64,000 nucleotides of DNA from Jiangella aurantiaca (GTDB taxonomy: Bacteria > Actinomycetota > Actinomycetes > Jiangellales > Jiangellaceae). Shown piece after piece: positions 16,617 to 24,500 of this stretch; the stretch's first letter is position 1; every line of letters starts with the position of its first letter. The notes beneath the pieces were generated by a model. The model was not told the origin of the DNA and did no database searches. It was given only the letters and a program-made list of their open reading frames with translations. The position numbers and the translations under genes are program-made. The stretch covers positions 1-64,000 of the forward strand of contig NZ_SMLB01000015.1 in assembly GCF_004349105.1 (NCBI RefSeq). Direction: 5' to 3'.

Positions 16617-17686
16617 CGAAGACAGGCGACAGCCTCGCCCCCGAGCCCGGCAAGGTCGGCGGCGCCGACACCGACAAGCTGGCCGGCGGGTCGATCGAAA
16701 AGGAGTACGTCGACCACACCGCCATCGACTACTCCTCCTACGACGACGGTGGTGGTGGCGGCTACGGCGGCGGCGGTGGTGGCGGTGGCGGCTCCGAGGA
16801 CGTCGCGGACGAACCCACCCACGACGCGGCCGAGGACCCGTCCGCCGACGACCCGGCGGCCGAGCCGGAGGCCGAGGCCCCCGACGACCCGCTCTACGCC
16901 GACAGCGACGACGACGGCGACGACACCCCCGTCACCGACGACTTCGGCGACACCGAGCACCCCACCAAGCCCGGCGACCCAGAGGTCGACGAGCCGGTGC
17001 TCGAGCAGCCCGAGCAGCCGCAGCCGCCGAACACCACGGTCTCCATCGACGTCGAGGCGATGACCCGGCTGGTCGCGGCCATGGAGCGGGCCGGCGAGCA
17101 GATCGTGTCGCTGCAGGACGAGATGCGCACCATCCTGTCCGGCGTGCACCTCGACACCTCCGACACGGCGCGATTCGACCAGGTCGCGGACTGGATCCAG
17201 GAGGTGCTGCCCGGCCTGCGGCGCCGCCTGGCCATGGCGCAGGACCTGCTCGGCGAGGGCGGCGGCGGCACGCAGCCGACCGAGCACCGCCCGCTGCCGC
17301 GCCCGTACGTCGGCGACGAGTCGCAGATCAGCACCAAGCCGGTGCAAGAGTCCTACGACGCCGCCCGCACCACCGCCCACCGCTTCGGCGTCCCCGGCGA
17401 CCACGAGACGACGCGCGAGCTGGTCGCCGACCTCCGGGCCAACCGGCACGACCCGTACTACGCGCGCGAGCTGGTCCACACCACGGATCCCGAGACGCTG
17501 GTGCGGGCCGTCGTCCACGCCGGCGACGACGAACTGGCGCAGCTCACCGCCGCGACGGTGGCCACGGCCGCCCGCGGCACCGGCGAGCTGGCGCCGCCAG
17601 CCGGTTACGAGGAGCAGTGGGCGGCGCTGCGCGAGAGCGACGACCCCGCCGTGGCGGCCGCCGCCGAGCAGCTGCGCCCGGCCTGA
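16613..17686 (+). CDS. large type VII-like substrate paralogue with Gly-rich acidic linker
   Basis: A 357-residue protein. After a short head, a glycine tract near residues 44-60 and a long Asp/Glu/Pro region lead into a helical domain. SLQDEMRTILSGVHL and EVLPGLRRRLAMAQDLL correspond to TELPGVRRRLSLAESLE of the 698-residue protein at 19015-21111, and TAARGTGELAPPAGYEEQW to TATRNTGDLAMPAEYADQW. It therefore looks like a shortened paralogue that lacks the long C-terminal region. The GTG start couples it to the upstream small gene (GTGA). Function unknown; export is inferred from locus context. Confidence 0.6.
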   Translation: MTKTGDSLAPEPGKVGGADTDKLAGGSIEKEYVDHTAIDYSSYDDGGGGGYGGGGGGGGGSEDVADEPTHDAAEDPSADDPAAEPEAEAPDDPLYADSDDDGDDTPVTDDFGDTEHPTKPGDPEVDEPVLEQPEQPQPPNTTVSIDVEAMTRLVAAMERAGEQIVSLQDEMRTILSGVHLDTSDTARFDQVADWIQEVLPGLRRRLAMAQDLLGEGGGGTQPTEHRPLPRPYVGDESQISTKPVQESYDAARTTAHRFGVPGDHETTRELVADLRANRHDPYYARELVHTTDPETLVRAVVHAGDDELAQLTAATVATAARGTGELAPPAGYEEQWAALRESDDPAVAAAAEQLRPA

Positions 17687-17734
17687 ACACACGTCAGCCG
17701 GGTTCCGGGGGTGTCGGACCAGGCGTTCTCCCGC

Positions 17735-17760
17735 TTCACCAGCCAGATGCATCTGGTGAA
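17735..17760 (+). terminator. hairpin after plus-strand substrate cassette
   Basis: TTCACCAG pairs with CTGGTGAA across a 10-nt loop, and the inner 14 nt is itself a palindrome. It lies 49 nt after the stop codon; no T tract follows. Confidence 0.35.
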
Positions 17761-17829
17761 CCGGGACACGCCTACTTCACCTGATCATTTCCGGCGCTTC
17801 TGCTGTTTCCGTGGGTCGGCGGGTCAGGG

Positions 17830-18107
17830 TTCACCGGGTGTGCGGTTCGCCGGTTTTCGTGGCGTTCGTCCTCCCCCTGCTGCCCCATTCTCTTGCCGCG
17901 AACGGCCAGCGATCAGGGGACGGGGCGAGTCTGGGCACACCTCGAGGTGCCGTGGCGTGCACCTGCCGCCTGTGGGCAGCCGTGATCATCAAGGATCGCC
18001 TACATCACCAGGATGTCTGCAGCCTCACCACGATCGCAGGCGTAGTGAGGCTCCAGAAAACGTCGTGACGTGCCCCAGATCACGGCGAGATCTCACCACG
18101 TGGACGC
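17830..18107 (+). repeat. dispersed intergenic repeat, copy A
   Basis: About 278 bp matching the minus strand of 36883-37257 along most of its length, including GACGGGGCGAGTCTGGGCAC near 17920. The last 105 bp (from 18003) form a core shared with three other places. The core starts CATCACCAGGAT, contains GCAGGCGTAGTG and CTCCAGAAAAC, and ends in TCTCACCACGTGGAC. No gene is recognised in 17687-18439. Confidence 0.8.
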
Positions 18108-18143
18108 AGTGGAGAACCGGCGACGCCTCGCCCGTCGCCAACA

Positions 18144-18216
18144 CCCGTCCCGTCCCCTTGTTAGCGCCAAGGGCCGCGGAGGCGCGGGTACGCGGCCAAG
18201 ACCATCGGGCAGCAGG
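18144..18216 (-). repeat. dispersed intergenic repeat, partial copy E
   Basis: The plus strand here resembles the plus strand of 37073-37213, so it is inverted relative to copy A. Shared pieces include CGTCCC then TTAG and GCGGCCAAGA then GGGCAGCAGG. It lacks the 68-bp hairpin segment of copy B. With copy A it forms an imperfect long inverted repeat. Confidence 0.55.
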
Positions 18217-18333
18217 AGATGGGGCGGTGTGGCGACGGGCCGGGCGCCCCGGTCGGCGACGCGGCGCGAGCGGTGGGGCCGCCGGATTCCATGATCAACG
18301 CAACGGTGTGAGGTTGCTGTCGTCGGTTGGGGC

Positions 18334-18398
18334 CATCACCACGATCACCCCAGCGTCGACACGATTGCAGGCGTAGTACGACACGAAATTCCGTGGTG
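18334..18398 (+). repeat. dispersed intergenic repeat, short core copy D
   Basis: Core only: CATCACC, then GTCGACACGATTGCAGGCGT, then diverging. It is in the orientation of copy A and keeps the same short reading frame (HHHDHPSVDTIAGVV). Confidence 0.6.
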
Positions 18399-18439
18399 AA
18401 CGTGATCATCTAGGCGCCGGACGAGGCCAGGCGCGCACG

Positions 18440-19018
18440 TCAGCGCGAGGGCGGTGTGCCCTGTAGCGTCCACTCCTCGGGGATCTCCAGGGTCTGGCCG
18501 ACCTGTTGGGCGATGGCCGCGGCGTCCGCCTCGCCGTCGCGGCTCTCGGCCGGGGCCGCGATGCGCACCTCGACGAGGTAGTCGCCGCGCGACAGCCGCG
18601 CCTGAGCGGTGTCGCCGTCGGTGAACGTGTAGCCGAGGCCCCGGTCGTCGGGGAGCTGGTGGTATGTCTCGGCGTCGGCCAGGCCGTCCTCGAATCCGGT
18701 GCGCGCGCTGCCCATCATGTAGTCGACCAGCACGCTCAGCGCGACGTCGCTGCCGCCGTCGACGGTGACCCGGCACCCGGCGCTGGTCAGCACGCCCTGG
18801 GTGTCGCGCGTGACCTGGCCGCCCTCGGCGCTGACCTCGCCGCCCAGCGCCAGCGCGGCGCTCTCGGCGGGCAGGAAGTCGCACAGCAGCTCGCCGCCGG
18901 GCGCCGTCGCCGGGATCGTGCTCGTGTCCACGGGGGTGTCTCCTTCGTCGTCGTCTCCGCAGCCCGCGACCGCCAGCACGGCGGCCACCAGCACGGCGGC
19001 GGTCTTCAGCAATCTCAC
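18440..19018 (-). CDS. putative lipoprotein
   Basis: A 192-residue lipoprotein. VRLLKTAAVLVAAVLAVAGC is a lipoprotein signal with lipobox VAGC (Cys20), followed by an acidic Asp/Glu stretch. The mature part has two cysteines (LLCDFLP and SAGCRVTV), a pattern seen in DUF3558-type actinobacterial lipoproteins, where they may pair. The GTG start overlaps the stop of the 698-residue gene, so it belongs to the type VII-like operon and may be an accessory of the secreted protein on the outer membrane face. Confidence 0.8.
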   Translation of the reverse strand: MRLLKTAAVLVAAVLAVAGCGDDDEGDTPVDTSTIPATAPGGELLCDFLPAESAALALGGEVSAEGGQVTRDTQGVLTSAGCRVTVDGGSDVALSVLVDYMMGSARTGFEDGLADAETYHQLPDDRGLGYTFTDGDTAQARLSRGDYLVEVRIAAPAESRDGEADAAAIAQQVGQTLEIPEEWTLQGTPPSR

Positions 19019-21111
19019 TTGGCCAGCTCCGCGCCGGCGTTCAGGTGCTCGTCGAACGGCGGGTACACGTTGGTGTTGAGGAACGAGTCCATCGGGAAGC
19101 GGTCGCGCAGCCACGTGTTGTACGCCTCGCTCTCGAAGTCGAACTCGGGCGGGTTGCTGCCCGGCTTGATGGCCTCTGGCGGCGGCGCGCCGTACCGGTC
19201 GCCGCCCTGGTTGGCGGCGTCGATGTACTCCTGGTCGAAGTAGCCGCTGGCCAGCATCTGGTTGAGGATCATGCGTTCGAGGTCCTCTTTCTCGCTGGCC
19301 GACAGCTCCGAGAAGTCGCCGCTTGCGGTGCCCTCGACGTTGCCCATGGCGTCCTCGATCTGGCTGGTGACCTGCTCGAACGCGAACTTGCCCCACTCGC
19401 TGGCCGGTTCCAGCCCGGGCAGCGACGTGAGCGCGCCGAAGACCTGCGAGCGCATCTCGGCCTGCTTCTGCGCCAGTTCCTCCTCGCTCAGCGCGCCGCG
19501 GTAGGCGCCGTTGAGGACCCAGCCGAGCGTCGCGGCCATCTCGTTGGTGGCCGTCGTGAGCTCCGGCACGTTCTGCCCGAGCAGCATCGCCACCGGCGCC
19601 GGCGGCGGCGTGCCGTCGTCGAGCGCGTCGTCGAGCGCCTGGGACATGCGCCACTGGGAGGCCGCGCCGACGCCGGCGAGCACGGTGTTGAGGTGCTCGT
19701 CCTGGCCGTCCTTGCCGAACGTGCCGAGGATCTGCTGGATCAGCGCCGGGTTCATCGCCGCACCGTACGGCGCGCCGTCGCCGAGCAGCTCGGTCTCGGG
19801 ACCGACCGTCCAGCCGTTGTTCAGCGCGCCGTCTGCCTGCCCGGTGCGGGCGACCCGCATGAGGTCCGGCGCGTAGGAGGCCAGCATGTCGGCCATCGGG
19901 CCGCGCAGGCCGTTCCACATCTGCCAGCCCTCGCTGCCGCCGATGCCCAAGAAGCCGCCGGACGCGTCGTCACCGGTGATGTCGCCGACGAGCGTGAAGG
20001 TCTGCGAGGCGATCTGGGCGGAGATCTCGCCGGTGTACTCGCCGTTGCGGAACGTGGTGGTGGCGGCCTCGAGGGCGAGGCCGAGGTTGCCGCCGTTGCT
20101 CGCGTCGGTGTCGTAGTTCCAGCTGCGCTCGTGCAGGAAGTACTGCAGCCGGGAGTTGATCTGCATCTTGGTGCCCTCGATGTCGACCTCCTCGGTACCG
20201 CCCTCGGAGAAGAAGTCCTGGGCGGCCAGCGGGTTGTTCGAAAGAGCGAGCATGTAGGTGGCCATGACGTCGATGACGGGGTCGCCGTTGGCGTCGAGGA
20301 CGGGGTCCATGTGGTTGCTCTTGGGACCCCAGACGGCGCCGTCCTCGCCCTCGTTCTCGTAGGCGTAGAGGTCGTCGCCGACCTCGTTGAGGAACGGCCG
20401 GGAGTACACACCCTGCGACATGAGCAGCGCCAGGTACTGGGACTGGTTCTCCATCGCCTCGCCGCCCTGCTCGTGCACCGGCGCGGTGATGGCGTCGGAC
20501 CACTGGTCGGCGTACTCCGCGGGCATCGCGAGGTCGCCGGTGTTGCGCGTCGCGGTGCCGAAGACCGTGCCCAGTCCGGTGATGAGGTCGCGCCGGCTCT
20601 CGTTGGTGGCGAAGTTCTGGTCCCCCCGCGCCTCACCCAGCGCGTCGTAGGTGTCGAGCAGCGACGCCACCTGTTCCGGGGACAGGTTCTGCGCCAGCCC
20701 GGCGGCGAAGTACGGGTCGTTCGCGTTGGCGAGGATCTCGTCGATGACCTCCTGCGGGATGTCGCCGTGCGAGTCGATGAGCGCCTGCGCGGCGTCCTCT
20801 CCGTTCTGCTGTGCTTCCTCGGGCGAGACCGTGGAGATGGAGGTCTCCTCGAGCTCCACGCTGCCCGCCGGCCACTCGGGATTGGAGTTCTCGAGCGACT
20901 CGGCCAGCGACAGCCGCCGGCGTACGCCGGGCAGCTCGGTGTCGGCCCAGTCGATGGCGGCCTGCACCTGGGTGCCGAGGTCGTGATCGATGTCGAACCG
21001 GTTGAGGGCGTTCGTGAGGCCTTGCTTCGCCTCGGTCAGGCGTTCCTTGCCGTACTCGACGCCGGTGACGAGGTTGCGGAACTCCTCGACGATGATCTGA
21101 GCCTTGGCCAA
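19015..21111 (-). CDS. large type VII-like substrate or effector protein (DUF6571-like)
   Basis: A 698-residue mostly helical protein with no signal peptide or membrane segment. The N terminus (MAKAQIIVEEFRNLVTGVEYG) and TELPGVRRRLSLAE resemble long helical type VII substrates; the middle has NDPYFAAGLAQNLSPEQVASLL and YMLALSNNPLAAQDFF, resembling what I recall of the DUF6571 family found with WXG100 genes. The C terminus (YNTWLRDRFPMDSFLN) shows no toxin motif I recognise. The start is TTG, with CAGGAG 8 nt upstream. It sits between a small helical protein gene and a lipoprotein gene. Confidence 0.6.
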   Translation of the reverse strand: MAKAQIIVEEFRNLVTGVEYGKERLTEAKQGLTNALNRFDIDHDLGTQVQAAIDWADTELPGVRRRLSLAESLENSNPEWPAGSVELEETSISTVSPEEAQQNGEDAAQALIDSHGDIPQEVIDEILANANDPYFAAGLAQNLSPEQVASLLDTYDALGEARGDQNFATNESRRDLITGLGTVFGTATRNTGDLAMPAEYADQWSDAITAPVHEQGGEAMENQSQYLALLMSQGVYSRPFLNEVGDDLYAYENEGEDGAVWGPKSNHMDPVLDANGDPVIDVMATYMLALSNNPLAAQDFFSEGGTEEVDIEGTKMQINSRLQYFLHERSWNYDTDASNGGNLGLALEAATTTFRNGEYTGEISAQIASQTFTLVGDITGDDASGGFLGIGGSEGWQMWNGLRGPMADMLASYAPDLMRVARTGQADGALNNGWTVGPETELLGDGAPYGAAMNPALIQQILGTFGKDGQDEHLNTVLAGVGAASQWRMSQALDDALDDGTPPPAPVAMLLGQNVPELTTATNEMAATLGWVLNGAYRGALSEEELAQKQAEMRSQVFGALTSLPGLEPASEWGKFAFEQVTSQIEDAMGNVEGTASGDFSELSASEKEDLERMILNQMLASGYFDQEYIDAANQGGDRYGAPPPEAIKPGSNPPEFDFESEAYNTWLRDRFPMDSFLNTNVYPPFDEHLNAGAELAK

Positions 21112-21145
21112 TGGTCAAACTCCTGACGCGTGCACGGTTGCGAGG

Positions 21146-21433
21146 TCATCCGGCCCAGTGGGCGCGGGCATCGTCGGCCGGAACCTTGTCCGGCTCGCTG
21201 TCGTACCTGTTCTCCAGCGCCGTGCCCGCGCTACCGCCGGCGTCGCCCGCCGTGCGGTGGTGTTCCCCGAGCGCCGTCGAGAACGCGTCGGCGGTGCTGC
21301 TCGTCCACGCCTCGGCCTCGAGGGCGTCCTGCACCTGGTAGAAGGCGAAGCCGCAGATGCTCGCGTGTCCCCGGAGAACCGGCAACTCGTCATAGAGCGC
21401 CAGCTTGTATTGGTTGTCGACTTCTTCGCTCAC
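21146..21433 (-). CDS. small WXG100-like partner protein
   Basis: A 95-residue protein (GTG start) with two predicted helices around AEAWTSSTADAFSTALGEHH, where a Trp and a spaced Ala-Phe resemble the WXG turn without the glycine. It lies 34 nt upstream of the 698-residue gene, the usual small-then-large order of type VII substrate pairs, and is paralogous to the protein at 16239-16616. A chaperone or co-substrate role is inferred. Confidence 0.65.
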   Translation of the reverse strand: MSEEVDNQYKLALYDELPVLRGHASICGFAFYQVQDALEAEAWTSSTADAFSTALGEHHRTAGDAGGSAGTALENRYDSEPDKVPADDARAHWAG

Positions 21434-21475
21434 CCTCGTTCGCTCACCTTCGTGCTCAGGTGCCCGCTGGTCGTT

Positions 21476-21511
21476 CGGGACTGACGTCAGACCTCGCGGT
21501 CGGCTGCCATC
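21476..21511. repeat. 36-bp repeat, intergenic copy
   Basis: Matches 55430-55465 at 35 of 36 positions. It begins CGGGACTGACGTCAGACC and ends GTCGGCTGCCATC, with TGACGTCA as an inner palindrome. Here it lies between eccC and the small partner gene. Confidence 0.85.
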
Positions 21512-21515
21512 CCAT

Positions 21516-24500
21516 TCATTGCTTCTCCACCGTCGTCTCCGGCACCTGCACCAGCTGCCACTGCCCCGCCGCGGAGAACAGGCCGCGGCCCGGCGGCATG
21601 CCCCCGGTCAGCGACCGCGGCAGCTTGATGCCGAAGTGGTCGCCGTCGGCCGGCGCGCCCGGCGACAGGAGCACACCGGAACGCGACTTCTTCAGCACCG
21701 CGGCGGGGCCGCGATAGCTGCTGCCGAGGTCGTCGGTCGTGCCGGCGGCGACGATGACGCTGCCGGTGTCGCGCAGCTTCGGCAGGTGCTTCGTCAGCAG
21801 GTCGACCATCCAGCCGTCGACCCCCATCAGCTCCATGTCGTCGACGACGACCGCGCTCGGCCGGCCGCCCTTCTCCGGCACCATGGAGTCGTAAAGCTTG
21901 GTGGTCGCGTCCTTGTCAGCCTCGAGGTCGATGACGGCCTCGACCCCGGAGCGGCCGGCCAGGGCGTTCAGCGGACTGCGCCGCGGCGTGATGACCAGCA
22001 GCTTCCAGTCGCGCTCCAGCATCGATCGGGCCATCGTGAGCAGCGTGGTGCTGCGTCCGGACCGGCGCGGGCCGAGGACGAGGATGCCAGGGCCGTGGTC
22101 GATGGCGTCGAGGACGCGCAGCGTGAGGGTGTCGCCACCGACCGCCACGGGCAGCTCCGTCGGCGCCAGCGGCCGCTCGGCGAGCGCCAGCGCGTCGGTG
22201 TAGCTGATGCGCGCCGGCAGCTGGTCGACCCGGAACGGCAGGAACCGGCGCGGCACGTCGGCGTGCCGCTCCTTGGCCTCGCGGGCGATCTGCTGCAGCG
22301 CGGACACCTGCGCGGTGCCCTCGACGTCGTCGGTGAGCAGCGCGATCTGGGTCTCACGCAGGCCCTCGGCGCGGAAGCCGCGGCCGGGCGGCATGTGCTC
22401 GGGCACCTTCTTCGGGTTCATGCCGATGTTGCCGAAGTCGCCGTTGTCGGTCATGCGCAGCATCATCTTGTCCTCGACCAGTGCCGAGACGCGGCCAACG
22501 AGCGCCGTCCGGTCGGCCGTCATGACGACCTTGACGCCGACGCCCGGGCCCTCCTGGAGGATCTGCATCCACTGATCGATGAGCCGGCCGCTGTCGAAGT
22601 TCTCGAACGACTGGACGAAGCCCTCCCACCGGTCGAACAGCACCAGCAGGTACGGCAGCCGGGCGTCCGGCGCCGCGGCCGCCCGCTGCTCGCTGAGGTC
22701 GGAGAAGCCCTGCTCGGCCAGGATCTGCTGTCGCCGGCCGATCTCGGCGCGGATGCGGGCCGACAGCGCCGAGAGCCGCTCGGGCTGGTCGCGGCTGACG
22801 ACGGCGCCGGTGTGCGGCAGCCCGACCATCGGCAGCAGCGCGTTGTTGCCGCAGTCGACGCCGTAGAGGTGGACGTCGCGGGGCGACAAGGCGCGGCCGA
22901 CCAGGCCGGCGACAGCGCGCAGGGCAGTGGACCGCCCGCTGCGCGGCGCGCCGATGATGCCCAGGTGCCCGCCGCCGGAGAGGTCGTAGGACGCCACCGA
23001 GCGGCGCTGCTCACGGGGGACGTCGACGACGCCGAAGGGGAGCCGGATCGCGCGGCCGGTCTCGATGACGGCCTCGGCGTCGGTCAGCACCTGGTCGAGC
23101 GTGACGACGTCCTCGAGCGGCGGCAGCCACGGCGGTGGCGGCGCGGCGATGCCGGACCGCTGCGACGCCTCGTTGATGGCCGTGACCAGGCTCTCGAGGT
23201 CAGTGGGGATGGTCACGTCCTCGTCCTTGTCGCCGTCGTCGGCCTTCTTCGGCGCCCGGCCGAGACTGTCCCACTCGAGCTGGCGCAGGTCGACGGTGAC
23301 CTGGGCGTCGGGCGCGTGCGGCCGGCCACCGACGCGGGAGGACTGGAACGCGACCAGCGACGCCGCGCCGAGCCTGGCGTAGGCGCGGCCCGGGGTGGAC
23401 TTGGAGATCTCCGCCGCGTCCTTCGCCTCGATGACGTCCTGGCTGTCGTTGCCGTCGGTGACCCGCAGCGCGATCCGCAGGTTGGTGTTGGATTTGATCT
23501 CGGAACTGACGACGCCGGCCGGCCGCTGGGTGGCCAGCAGCAGGTGCACACCGAGCGAGCGGCCGCGGCGGGCGATGTCGACGAGGCCCTTGACGAAGTC
23601 GGGCAGCTCGGTGACCAGCGCGGCGAACTCGTCGATGATGATCAACAGCCGCGGCATCGGGTCGTCGCCGGGCCCCTTGGCGGCGAGGTAGTCCTCGATG
23701 TCCTTCTTCCCCGCCTTCGCCAGCTGGTGCTCGCGGCGGTGCAGCTCGGCGGCGAGGCTGTCCAGGGCCCGGGTGGTGAGGTGGCCGTCGAGGTCGGTGA
23801 CCATGCCGACGGTGTGGGCGAGGTTGTTGCAGTCCTTGAACGCCGCCCCGCCCTTGTAGTCGACCAGCACGAACGTCATCTCGTCGGGCCGGTTGGCCAC
23901 CGACAGCGAGGCGATGAGCGTCTGGAGCAGCTCGGACTTGCCGGAACCGGTGGTGCCGGCCACCAGGCCGTGCGGGCCGTCTGCCTTGATGTCGACCGAG
24001 AACGGGCCGTCCATGCCCTCGCCGATGACCGCCCTGGTGGTGCGCCCGATGCTGGCCCACCAGCCCTGGATGGCCTCAGCGGTCGGCGGGTCGAGCTTGA
24101 GCACGTCGAGCAACCGGCTCGACGACGGGAGCGACGACGAGAGGTCCTCGGAGCTGACGTCCTTGACCGGCGCCAGGGCACGGCCGAGCCGCTCGCACCA
24201 CTCCGCGGACACGACGTCGAGCCGGATGCCCTCGACCGTCGGCTGGCCGGTCTGGCGCACCGTGGCGGTGCCGAACTCGCCGATCGACACGACGACGCGG
24301 CACTCCTCGGGCAGGAGCCGCTCGTCGGCGTCGAGGCAGAGGAAGGTCAGCCCCAGGCGCGGCCCCTCGCGCAGCAGCGTGATGAGACCGGGTAGCAGCC
24401 GGATCCGCCGGGCGCCGTCGAGCAGCACGAGGATCGGCGGGAACGTGATCTCGCGCTTCGCCAGCATGCCGCCGCCGCGGTCGTTGAGGACGGCCTTGCG

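Noticed and set aside
16744-16793. GGT/GGC run as a microsatellite or regulatory repeat
   Set aside because: It lies in frame within the 357-residue protein and encodes a Gly linker; no separate role can be supported.
17811-18068. 85-codon frame across repeat copy A as a gene
   Set aside because: The full frame is broken in copies B and C; only the short core frame is kept, so I list it as a repeat.
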